DNA of 7,551 nt from JBCBSZ01 sp039197885 (GTDB lineage Bacteria; Actinomycetota; Acidimicrobiia; Acidimicrobiales; Poriferisodalaceae): the NCBI GenBank assembly GCA_039197885.1, contig JBCCTY010000196.1, positions 1-7,551 of the forward strand, given 5' to 3'. The position numbers and the translations under genes are program-made. Below the pieces are notes generated by a model, which worked only from the letters and a program-made list of their open reading frames with translations, had not been told where the DNA came from and did not search any database. Below are positions 1 to 5,880 of the stretch, in pieces. Position 1 is the first letter of the stretch, and each line of letters begins with the position of its first letter.

Positions 1-633
1 GAGCAGGCGCGACAACGTCCGCGGCGTGAGGCCGACGATCCGGGTGAACTCACGTCCGAGGTGCTCGCGTCCGACACCGACGTCGGCGGCGACCTGGGCG
101 ATGCTCAGCGTCGGATCGGCGACGAGGCGCCCGAGGGCCACCTCACATCGCTCGACACCTCGCGGTGGCGCGCCGAGCCCCTGTCGGACGCGATCGGCGA
201 CGAGCTCCAGCATCCGATCGGGCTCGTCGGCGGCGCAGAGCTCGGTTCGAAGGCGCGTCGCCGGCGACCAGGTCGAGCAGAGGTCCACGACCCGACCCCG
301 GATGGTGGACGGCGCGACGCCGAACACCGTCTCGCAGCCAACGGGTGTGGTCACGATCCCGATGGCGTGCGTCTCGCCGGTCGGCTGGTTGACGACCGGG
401 CGGTCGTGGGGCCCGATGAGAGCGCCGCACGTCGCCCGGAGCCGTTCACCGGTCCCGTCGTCGGCCGCCTGGAGCAGTGCGTCGCCCAGGACGACGATGC
501 CGACCGTCGACCCGGTCGGGGCGATCCGCTCCCGGGTGTAGGGCACGGTGCCACGGGCGTACCAGAACGACTCGACGAAGCGCCCCAGCGGTCTCGGCGG
601 CTCGACGCGACGGAAGTCGAACGGGGCGGCCAG
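1..633 (-). CDS. AraC-family transcriptional regulator with DUF6597-like N-terminal region (C-terminus cut by window edge)
   Basis: This is a DNA-binding transcription factor, of which 211 codons are visible; the gene continues past base 1. Residues about 7-110, counted from the proposed start, contain RRVEPPRPLGRFVESFWYA and then IAPTG. This resembles the DUF6597 sensor region found in front of AraC-type domains. The first AraC helix-turn-helix is clear at about residues 174-211 (LSIAQVAADVGVGREHLGREF, then IVGLTP). The second helix-turn-helix, usually 50-60 more residues, lies outside the window. The start is uncertain. The conserved N-terminal region is open to a CTG at 631-633, one base beyond the stop of the upstream dioxygenase gene. 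No in-frame ATG, GTG or TTG exists nearby. The alternatives are a GTG at 544-546, which removes the conserved segment, or an ATG at 772-774 deep inside the dioxygenase gene. Its position suggests co-transcription with that dioxygenase and possibly control of it. The ligand is unknown. The family call is firm; the start is not. Confidence 0.8.
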   Translation of the reverse strand, partial: MAAPFDFRRVEPPRPLGRFVESFWYARGTVPYTRERIAPTGSTVGIVVLGDALLQAADDGTGERLRATCGALIGPHDRPVVNQPTGETHAIGIVTTPVGCETVFGVAPSTIRGRVVDLCSTWSPATRLRTELCAADEPDRMLELVADRVRQGLGAPPRGVERCEVALGRLVADPTLSIAQVAADVGVGREHLGREFTRIVGLTPRTLSRLL

Positions 634-634
634 G

Positions 635-1507
635 TCAGCGAACCGTCGGCGAGGTCGGTGCGAGCTCCGACGCCGGATCGCCCGAGATGCGCGTGTGGTG
701 CATCGTCCGGCCCTCGGACCGGTCGTAGGGGCGGGCGCGGTGGAGGACGCACCGGTTGTCCCACACCACGACATCGCCCGGTGCCCACCGGTGCTCGTGG
801 GTTCGGGGCGGGCGACAGGCACCGTCGAGGAGCTCGGCCAGGAGCGCCTGGGATGCACCCGGCGACCAGCCCGGGATCGAGTGGGCGTGCCGGCCGATGA
901 AGAGCGCTGACCTCCCGGTCTCGGGATGGACCTTGACGAGCGGCCGCAGCGGCGCTCCCTCGTCGTGGAAGCCGTACCCGGCGCCCGACTCGACCTCGTG
1001 ACCGATCTGGGCCTGCGAGTGGTAGATCGAGTGGTGGGCGGACAACCCGGCGATGCGTTCACGGGTCGCCGGATCGAGGGCATCGTGGGCTGCTCGCATG
1101 TCGGCCCATTCGGTCCCGCCGCCCGCCGACGGCACCACCCGGGCCGACAGCACCGACGCCTTCGCCGCCAGCGGCATGTAGGAGCTGTCGGTGTGCCACC
1201 CCTCGTTGCCCTGCTGGATCCGCGTGGAGTAGTGGTCGGCGGCGAGCGGGGTGCCGTCGCGGAACCGATTCGAGATCGGGATGGTGTCTGCGCCCGCGAC
1301 GATCCGCTCGATGGGCCCGAAGCGGCTCGCGAACGCGGTCTGCTCGGCGTCGGTGAGGTGTTGCCCTGGGAAGATCAGGAGCGCATGGCGGAGGAACGCC
1401 GCCTCAATCGTCGCCCAGGTCCCGTCGTCGAGCGAGCGCAGCCGGACATCCTCGACGACCGCCCCGAGGGTCGCGTCGAGCGGCGTGATCCGTGGAGCGT
1501 CGGGCAT
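635..1507 (-). CDS. TauD/TfdA-family Fe(II)/2-oxoglutarate-dependent dioxygenase
   Basis: This 290-residue protein is close in length to E. coli TauD (283). The family couples decarboxylation of 2-oxoglutarate to hydroxylation of a substrate, often followed by cleavage of a C-S or ether bond, as in taurine or 2,4-dichlorophenoxyacetate breakdown. The iron triad is visible: H105 and D107 in GWHTDSSY, and H256 in DNRCVLHRA. R267, eleven residues after the distal histidine, fits the arginine that holds the 2-oxoglutarate C5 carboxylate; R273 follows in HHTRISG. FPGQ at about 46-49 is also typical of the family. The chosen ATG has a strong ribosome binding site (GGGGGAGG, 7-base spacer). The open frame runs upstream to 1867, but that extension has low-complexity Arg/Gly-rich composition and overlaps the divergent hydrolase. 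The AraC-type regulator follows almost at once, so the two are probably one transcript. The substrate cannot be read from sequence: TfdA-like, alkylsulfatase-like or taurine-like activity are all possible. Confidence 0.93.
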   Translation of the reverse strand: MPDAPRITPLDATLGAVVEDVRLRSLDDGTWATIEAAFLRHALLIFPGQHLTDAEQTAFASRFGPIERIVAGADTIPISNRFRDGTPLAADHYSTRIQQGNEGWHTDSSYMPLAAKASVLSARVVPSAGGGTEWADMRAAHDALDPATRERIAGLSAHHSIYHSQAQIGHEVESGAGYGFHDEGAPLRPLVKVHPETGRSALFIGRHAHSIPGWSPGASQALLAELLDGACRPPRTHEHRWAPGDVVVWDNRCVLHRARPYDRSEGRTMHHTRISGDPASELAPTSPTVR

Positions 1508-1514
1508 CGTGTCG

Positions 1515-1522
1515 CCTCCCCC
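1515..1522 (-). promoter_or_regulatory. Ribosome binding site of the TauD/TfdA-type gene
   Basis: On the minus strand this reads GGGGGAGG and sits 7 bases before the ATG at 1507. It is one of the two strongest Shine-Dalgarno matches in the window. It decides the start against the in-frame upstream ATG codons, including one 17 codons earlier. Confidence 0.75.
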
Positions 1523-1535
1523 GTGTACGACCGTG

Positions 1536-1558
1536 GGCCGCATGGTAGTGATGCGCCC
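1536..1558. promoter_or_regulatory. Imperfect inverted repeat in divergent intergenic region, candidate operator
   Basis: The 74-bp region between the divergent dioxygenase and hydrolase genes holds GGCCGCAT, seven bases, then ATGCGCCC. The arms are complementary at 7 of 8 positions. The inner five bases (CGCAT/ATGCG) pair perfectly. The repeat lies near the middle of the gap. The minus strand also carries a -10-like TACCAT at 1542-1547, inside the repeat and 35 bases before the dioxygenase start, but no convincing -35 box is seen. The location suits a protein controlling both genes. AraC proteins more often bind direct repeats, so the partner may be another regulator. A chance palindrome in GC-rich DNA is quite possible. 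Confidence 0.35.
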
Positions 1559-1569
1559 ATCGACCTGAC

Positions 1570-1576
1570 GGGGAGG
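1570..1576 (+). promoter_or_regulatory. Ribosome binding site of the alpha/beta hydrolase gene
   Basis: GGGGAGG lies five bases before the GTG at 1582. It supports this GTG as the true start of the hydrolase; no competing start with a comparable site is seen nearby. Confidence 0.75.
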
Positions 1577-1581
1577 CTGCC

Positions 1582-2502
1582 GTGGTTCCGCTCGACGAGA
1601 CCTTCGACGGGACCTTCCCGTTCGCACCCCACGTCTTCGACGGCCACGGCTTCCTGCAGCACTTCGTCGACGAGGGACCACGCGATGGTGAGGTCGTGGT
1701 CTGCCTCCACGGCGAGCCGACCTGGGGCTACCTCTACCGCAACCTGATCGGCCCGCTGAGCACGCGGTACCGGGTGATCGTGCCCGACCACATGGGCTTC
1801 GGGAAGTCAGCGACGCCGCTCGACCGGCCGTACACGCTCCAGACCCACGTCGAGCACCTCGCCGCACTCCTCGATCACCTCGGGGTCGGTGACCTCACCC
1901 TCGTCATGCAGGACTGGGGCGGGCCGATCGGGACCGGTTACGCGGTGCGCCACCCCGATCGGGTCCGGCGACTGTTCCTGGCCAACACCGTCGCCGGGTA
2001 CGGCCAGGTCACCGATCCCGACGTGCCCCAGATCTCCGACTCCGCGTGGTTCCGGTGGATCGGTGAGGGACTCGAGACCGGCCGCACCGAGGCGGTGCTG
2101 CGCAACATCGGCTCGACGGTGCTCTCCGTCATGAAGATCATCGGCTTCCAGGAGCGCCATGCGATCGACGACACGTGGATCCGGGCCTACTCGGCGCCCT
2201 TCCCCGACCACGACGCCTCGATCGGTGCCTACGAGTTCCCCATCGACGCCTACACGGGCCGCATCGTCGACTACGTGCTCGCCGGCCTCGACGGCGTGCC
2301 GGCCATCCGGGCCAAGCCGGCGATGCTCGTCGAGGGCATGGAGGACCGCGCCATCCCGCCGGCCCGGGCCATCGCGGACTTCCGGGCGCTGTGGCCCGAT
2401 GCTCCGGTCGTCGAGCTGCCCGGCGTCGGCCACTTCTGCCAGGAGGACGCCCCCGACGTCCTCGTCGCGAGCATCGAGCAGTTCATCCAGTCGAACCCCT
2501 GA
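1582..2502 (+). CDS. Haloalkane dehalogenase-family alpha/beta hydrolase
   Basis: This is a 306-residue alpha/beta-hydrolase of the Asp-nucleophile branch. In this branch the aspartate attacks carbon and a histidine-activated water releases the product. Visible features are the oxyanion-loop motif HGEPTWGYLYR (43-53), PDHMGFGKS (69-76), the nucleophile elbow QDWGG with D111 as nucleophile and W112 as a halide-binding candidate, an acid candidate D255 in EGMEDRAIP, and H284 in GVGHFCQED. The cap region includes YSAPFPD (203-209), and W156 or W159 could be the second halide-holding tryptophan. HGEPTW, QDWGG, the APFPD cap segment and the acid in a GM-x-D context all resemble DhlA (subfamily I). 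The related beta-lactone decarboxylase OleB usually has HGNPSW and HDWGG. It starts at GTG with a good ribosome site and is divergent from a 2-oxoglutarate dioxygenase. Dehalogenase is the best call, but many such proteins lack proven halide activity, and an epoxide hydrolase or OleB-like role is not excluded. Confidence 0.88.
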   Translation: MVPLDETFDGTFPFAPHVFDGHGFLQHFVDEGPRDGEVVVCLHGEPTWGYLYRNLIGPLSTRYRVIVPDHMGFGKSATPLDRPYTLQTHVEHLAALLDHLGVGDLTLVMQDWGGPIGTGYAVRHPDRVRRLFLANTVAGYGQVTDPDVPQISDSAWFRWIGEGLETGRTEAVLRNIGSTVLSVMKIIGFQERHAIDDTWIRAYSAPFPDHDASIGAYEFPIDAYTGRIVDYVLAGLDGVPAIRAKPAMLVEGMEDRAIPPARAIADFRALWPDAPVVELPGVGHFCQEDAPDVLVASIEQFIQSNP

Positions 2503-2532
2503 GGTGCGCCGGGCGGCAACTCGGACCGAAGC

Positions 2533-2552
2533 GCGCCGCGATGCCGCGGAGC
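2533..2552. terminator. GC-rich hairpin between convergent genes, possible bidirectional terminator
   Basis: CCGCG (2536-2540), loop ATGC, CGCGG (2545-2549) form a perfect 5-bp stem. Two more pairs lie outside a G-A mismatch. It sits in the 50-bp gap between the stops of the hydrolase (2502) and the PhyH-family gene (2553). There is no T-run on either side, so it is not a classic intrinsic terminator. Actinobacteria often use hairpins without a U tract, but in DNA this GC-rich short stems also arise by chance. Confidence 0.4.
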
Positions 2553-3386
2553 TCAGGTGCGGGAGGGAGCGAGGCTCATGGTGCCGGTGCGACCTCGCAC
2601 GGCCTCGATGGGGTCACGCACGTCGTCGATGTAGCCGAGCGCATAGGCGCCCAGGCGGTAGCCCATCAGGCGGAGCAGATCGTCGGGCAACGTCTCGGCG
2701 ACCTCCCTCGGCACCGACAGGTACTGGTTCTCCTCCTGGCGGAGCCAGCCGACGTTGTAGGTGATGTTGAGCCCGGTGCGGGTCTCGGCGGACCGGTTCT
2801 CGCCACCGCCGTGGAAGACCTTGCCGGTGTAGAGCAGACACGAGCCGCGGGTCATCTCGGCCGGCACGGTCTCGTCGACGACGTGGTCGAAGGTGTTGGG
2901 CCACGTCTGGCTGCCGGGGATCACCCGGGTGGCGCCGTTCTCCTCGGTGAAGTCGGTCATCGCCCAGATGGTGTTGCACTGCACGTCGTAGTCGTCGGGG
3001 AAGTCGAAGAAGTCGAACGCCCACTGATCGCGATGGATCGACTGACCCGGTGAGTCCGGACCGATCGAGATCATCTGCGTGAGGTGGAGCTGAAAGCTCT
3101 TCGCGCGGTGCAGGAGCAGTTCGGTGGCACCCAGCACCGTCGGGTGCTGGATGAGCTCGTGACTGGCCGGCGATCGAGCGATCAGTCCGCCGGTCCTGCG
3201 GGTGTTGCGGCCCGAGAAGTCGTCGCTGCCCGCCGGTGTGGCCTCGACGTGGGGTGCCATCTCGTCGGCGATGCGGTCGATGGTCGCCGCATCGGCGAGG
3301 TCGTCGACGATGACGACGGCGTCACGGGCGAGCACGGCGTGGAGCTCGTCGATCGTGGCCGTCGGGGGCAGGTGCGTGACCTCCAT
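2553..3386 (-). CDS. Phytanoyl-CoA dioxygenase (PhyH) family Fe(II)/2-oxoglutarate oxygenase
   Basis: This 277-residue protein is of usual length for bacterial PhyH-family enzymes, which hydroxylate diverse small molecules using Fe(II), O2 and 2-oxoglutarate. The iron ligands are visible as H118 and D120 in SIHRDQWAF and H192 in KVFHGGGEN. R203 (ETRTGLNITY), eleven residues after the distal histidine, is the likely 2-oxoglutarate anchor. NGATRVIPGS (150-159) is the typical family loop before the second half of the barrel. The N-terminal DAVVIVDDL (22-30) matches the usual opening strand. The ATG at 3386 has only a weak upstream GGGAA. The gene lies 24 bases after the MOSC gene on the same strand, so they may share a transcript. 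The substrate is unknown. A link to the TauD/TfdA-type enzyme and hydrolase next door is only positional. Unlike most PhyH annotations, nothing here indicates phytanoyl-CoA itself as substrate. Confidence 0.92.
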   Translation of the reverse strand: MEVTHLPPTATIDELHAVLARDAVVIVDDLADAATIDRIADEMAPHVEATPAGSDDFSGRNTRRTGGLIARSPASHELIQHPTVLGATELLLHRAKSFQLHLTQMISIGPDSPGQSIHRDQWAFDFFDFPDDYDVQCNTIWAMTDFTEENGATRVIPGSQTWPNTFDHVVDETVPAEMTRGSCLLYTGKVFHGGGENRSAETRTGLNITYNVGWLRQEENQYLSVPREVAETLPDDLLRLMGYRLGAYALGYIDDVRDPIEAVRGRTGTMSLAPSRT

Positions 3387-3410
3387 GACCGAACCGTAGT
3401 TCCCGGCGGA

Positions 3411-4058
3411 TCAGTGCTTCCGGTCTGCCTGACGACGAGCCCAGGTGAGCCAGGTCTCCGAGACGTCCGGGCAGGCGAGGATCGCGTCGAGATGGTCGGC
3501 GGCGCGGTGGTAGGTCCGCTCGATGTGCGAGACCGTGAGCCCGTGGTCGGGACGATCGAGCAGCTCGATCGCATCGCCCGCCTCCAGCGTCCCGGCCTCG
3601 GCGATGCCGAGGTAGGTACCCGGTCGGGCCGCGTCCGCGAACCGTCGGGTCATGGCCGGGTCCTCGAAGCGCATGGCCAGCTTGCTGCACGGGATCCGGG
3701 GCTCGGTGACCCGGAGCGTGACCGAGCCGATCCGCCACCGTTCACCGACGACGGCGCCGGCGGTGTCGGGCCCATCGACGGTCAGGTTCTCGCCGAAGAT
3801 GCCGGGCGACAGCTCGCGGCCGAGCTCGGCGGCCCACCATGCCGCGTCGGCGGACGAGTAGGCGTAGACCGCCTTGCTCTCGCCGCCGTGGACCTCACGG
3901 TTGGCCTGGTCGTCGCCGACGACGTTCACTCCCTCGACCCGCCGGGGCCCGGCGACCGGCTCCTTCCAGATCGACGACTCGACCTCCCGGTCCTGCCAGA
4001 TCGTCGTGCGGGGCGCTCCGACGTTGACCGAGACCAGGTGACCGAGAGTCGAGCTCAT
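3411..4058 (-). CDS. YiiM-like MOSC-domain protein with C-terminal 3-alpha domain
   Basis: This 215-residue protein resembles E. coli YiiM, a molybdenum-cofactor-linked protein implicated in reducing N-hydroxylated bases and related compounds. Visible motifs are GDDQAN (48-53), HGGESKAVYAY (57-67), PGIFGENLT (85-93), VGERWRIGS (104-112) and EPRIPCSKLAMRF (119-131). C124 is the conserved cysteine expected to contact the cofactor. After the MOSC core, LLDRPDHGLTVSHIERTYH (166-184) matches the short C-terminal 3-alpha helical region seen in YiiM relatives. No signal peptide or membrane segment is seen, so it is probably cytosolic. The ATG at 4058 was chosen because upstream sequence runs into the divergent PAP2 gene. 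No strong Shine-Dalgarno is present, so a very short leader is possible. It sits just before the PhyH-family gene. The family is secure; the reaction is not. Confidence 0.9.
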   Translation of the reverse strand: MSSTLGHLVSVNVGAPRTTIWQDREVESSIWKEPVAGPRRVEGVNVVGDDQANREVHGGESKAVYAYSSADAAWWAAELGRELSPGIFGENLTVDGPDTAGAVVGERWRIGSVTLRVTEPRIPCSKLAMRFEDPAMTRRFADAARPGTYLGIAEAGTLEAGDAIELLDRPDHGLTVSHIERTYHRAADHLDAILACPDVSETWLTWARRQADRKH

Positions 4059-4109
4059 GAGGCGAGTCTGGTCGATGCCACCGCCGTCCCGGTGACGCAG
4101 ACTGGTCCG
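4059..4109. promoter_or_regulatory. Short divergent intergenic region with symmetric AGTCTG/CAGACT arms
   Basis: These 51 bases must hold the starts of transcription for both the MOSC and PAP2 genes, unless a GTG at 4092 is used for PAP2. AGTCTG at 4065-4070 and CAGACT at 4098-4103 are exact reverse complements, placed at equal distance (six bases) from the two ATG codons. Each mRNA would therefore carry CAGACT, six bases, then ATG. Neither gene has a good Shine-Dalgarno. I cannot identify -10 or -35 boxes. Confidence 0.35.
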
Positions 4110-4712
4110 ATGGCCGGAGACCCCGTGATCGCACGCCGGCTGGCCGGTGTCGCCGCCGTGGTGACCGTCCTGCTGGCGGTCGTGGTGAGCCGCGGCCACG
4201 ACGTGCCGGGCGAGCTCCGCCTCCTGCGCACCATCACCGATGCTGCAGGTACCGGGTCGGACGACGCCGCCCGGGTCGTCGGCGATCTGACCGACCCGCT
4301 GCCGATCATCGCCGTGACCGCCGTCGTCGCCGCGGTGCTCGTCGCGCGAGATCGCCGCCGCTCGGCGGGGCTCCTGGTCGTGGTCGTGGCCGTGGCGCTC
4401 GCCGCCAACCCCTGGTGGAAGGACCTGGTCGACCGGCCCCGTCCGGACGTCCGTGTCATCCCCGAGCCGGTCTCGCCCCTCGCGTTCCCGGCCGGACACG
4501 CCGCTGCCACCGCCGCCCTGGCCGGGGGCCTGCTGTTGGCCGCGCCACGGCAGGCCCTCGCCCCCGTCGCCGTGGCCGGTGCCGGCCTCCTGACCGTCAC
4601 GGCGTGGTCGCGACTCGTCACCGGCGCGCACCACCCCTCCGATCTCGTCGCCGGCTGGCTGTGGGTCGGGGCGCTCGTCATCGCCCTCTGGCCGCACCGG
4701 GAACCTCGATGA
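4110..4712 (+). CDS. PAP2-family (type 2 phosphatidic acid phosphatase) membrane phosphatase
   Basis: This 200-residue integral membrane phosphatase removes phosphate from a lipid phosphate such as phosphatidic acid, undecaprenyl diphosphate or a polyprenyl phosphate. All three superfamily signatures are present: K104 to R111-P112 (KX6RP), FPAGH at 126-130 in place of the usual PSGH, and S167-R168 to H174 and D178 (SRX5HX3D). H130 and H174 are the expected catalytic histidines. Hydrophobic stretches lie at about 10-27, 65-80, 86-100, 132-145, 150-165 and 179-193, consistent with six membrane helices. The protein is short and compact, like many bacterial members. The ATG at 4110 is preferred; an in-frame GTG at 4092 would add six residues. 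The much longer open frame upstream is antisense to MOSC and PhyH. The gene overlaps nagA by 4 bases, implying translational coupling. The exact lipid substrate is unknown. Confidence 0.9.
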   Translation: MAGDPVIARRLAGVAAVVTVLLAVVVSRGHDVPGELRLLRTITDAAGTGSDDAARVVGDLTDPLPIIAVTAVVAAVLVARDRRRSAGLLVVVVAVALAANPWWKDLVDRPRPDVRVIPEPVSPLAFPAGHAAATAALAGGLLLAAPRQALAPVAVAGAGLLTVTAWSRLVTGAHHPSDLVAGWLWVGALVIALWPHREPR

Positions 4713-5845
4713 CGGGCGACCTGGTCATCCGGGGCGGGTCCGTCGTCACGCCGAGCGGGCGCGTCGAGGGTGACGTCGTCGTCGTGAACGGCCGCATCGC
4801 CTCGGTCGGGATGCCGGCGCCCAGCTCCTCCGGCACGATCGTCGATGCCGACGGTCTCGTCGTGGCACCCGGCTTCGTGGAGCTGCAGGTCAACGGCGGC
4901 TGGGGTACCGACGTGACGTCGGACCCGCCCTCGATGTGGCCGCTCGCCGAGCAGCTGCTCACCCGCGGCGTCAGCTCGTTCCTGCCCACGGTCGTGACCT
5001 CGTCGCCCGACGCCGTGATCGGAGCGCAGCGGGCCCTCCGGGATCGTCCCGGGTCGTTGATCGGCGCCCGGGCGCTCGGGCTCCACCTCGAAGGGCCGAT
5101 GATCAATCCGGTCCGCCGTGGCGCACACCCCGCCTCCCACATCGCACCGGCCGATCTCGACCTCGCCGCCGAGTGGTCGGCCGCGTCGGGCATCGCGATG
5201 GTGACGCTCGCCCCCGAGCTCCCCGGGGCGCTCGACGTGATCCGCGCGCTCGTGGGTCGGGGTGTGGTCGTCTCCGGCGGCCACTCCGACGCCACCGTCG
5301 AGGAGGCCGAGGCGGCGATCGACGCCGGGATGAGCCACCTCACCCACCTGTTCAACGCCATGGCGCCCATCACCCACCGGGCGCCGGGCATCGCCGGGGT
5401 CGGTCTCGCCCGAGCCGACGTGACCGTCGGGCTCGTCGTCGACGGCCTCCACCTCCACCCGACCACGGTCGCCGCGGTGCGCAACGCCAAGGGAGCCCAG
5501 GGCCTGGTGCTCGTCTCCGATGCCTCGTCGGCGATGGGTCGGCCACCGGGCACGCACCGCCTGGGCGACACCACGATCACCGTCGACGAGACGGGGATCC
5601 GCACCGCCGACGGCGTACTCGCCGGCAGCGCGATCGGCATCGACGACGCCGTTCGCAACCTCGTGGCCTTCACCGGATGCGCCGTCGACGACGCCGTCAC
5701 GTCGGCGTCCACCACGCCGGCGACGGTGATCGGCGCCACGTCGACGGGTCGCATCGAACCCGGCCTCGTCGCCGATCTCGTCCTCCTCGACGACCTCGCC
5801 CCCGTCTGCACGATCGTCGACGGCGCCATCGCCTGGACGCGCTGA
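4709..5845 (+). CDS. nagA: N-acetylglucosamine-6-phosphate deacetylase
   Basis: This cytosolic amidohydrolase converts N-acetylglucosamine-6-phosphate to glucosamine-6-phosphate and acetate, feeding amino sugars to glycolysis or wall precursors. Its 378 residues match the family length. APGFVELQVNGG (53-64) is the metal-site strand, with Q60 and N62 at the HxH positions, as in E. coli NagA. E128 (LHLEGP), H192 (GGHSDA) and H213 (THLFNAM) are the single-metal ligands. H248 (DGLHLH) contacts substrate, and D271 (LVSDAS) is the catalytic acid/base. The C-terminal G-RIEPGLVADLVLLD segment rebuilds the small beta domain. The ATG overlaps the PAP2 stop (ATGA), so expression is probably coupled to it. 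No nagB, PTS or sugar transporter gene is visible, so its role may be recycling rather than uptake of external sugar. Identification is strong from complete motif order. Substrate phosphate specificity is by family inference. Confidence 0.93.
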   Translation: MTGDLVIRGGSVVTPSGRVEGDVVVVNGRIASVGMPAPSSSGTIVDADGLVVAPGFVELQVNGGWGTDVTSDPPSMWPLAEQLLTRGVSSFLPTVVTSSPDAVIGAQRALRDRPGSLIGARALGLHLEGPMINPVRRGAHPASHIAPADLDLAAEWSAASGIAMVTLAPELPGALDVIRALVGRGVVVSGGHSDATVEEAEAAIDAGMSHLTHLFNAMAPITHRAPGIAGVGLARADVTVGLVVDGLHLHPTTVAAVRNAKGAQGLVLVSDASSAMGRPPGTHRLGDTTITVDETGIRTADGVLAGSAIGIDDAVRNLVAFTGCAVDDAVTSASTTPATVIGATSTGRIEPGLVADLVLLDDLAPVCTIVDGAIAWTR

Positions 5846-5863
5846 CCTACGACCTGGAGCTGA

Positions 5864-5880
5864 GATCACCGCCGGTGGTC
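5864..5880 (+). terminator. Weak hairpin at the nagA/oleD convergent junction
   Basis: GATCACC, loop GCC, GGTGGTC gives a 7-bp stem with one G-T wobble in the plus-strand RNA, 19 bases after the nagA stop. On the minus strand the wobble becomes a C-A mismatch, and the element overlaps the oleD stop codon. No T-run follows. It could slow transcription leaving nagA, but the support is thin. Confidence 0.22.

Noticed and set aside
926..1747. A 273-codon plus-strand open frame opposite the dioxygenase gene
   Set aside because: It is a shadow of the TauD/TfdA gene on the other strand and carries no recognisable domain.
1508..1867. N-terminal extension of the TauD/TfdA-type gene to an ATG at 1867
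   Set aside because: It overlaps the divergent hydrolase, has low-complexity sequence, and the ATG at 1507 has a strong ribosome site and gives the normal family length.
3084..4109. A 542-codon plus-strand open frame that contains the PAP2 gene at its end
   Set aside because: The part before 4110 is antisense to the MOSC and PhyH genes, has no family motifs and is Arg/Asp/Gly-rich, as expected from GC-rich shadow frames. Only the last 200 codons are a real gene.
4055..5869. A 604-codon minus-strand open frame across PAP2 and nagA
   Set aside because: It is antisense to two genes with complete catalytic motifs, is dominated by Arg, Gly, Asp and His, and shows no recognisable domain. Long antisense frames are common at this GC content.
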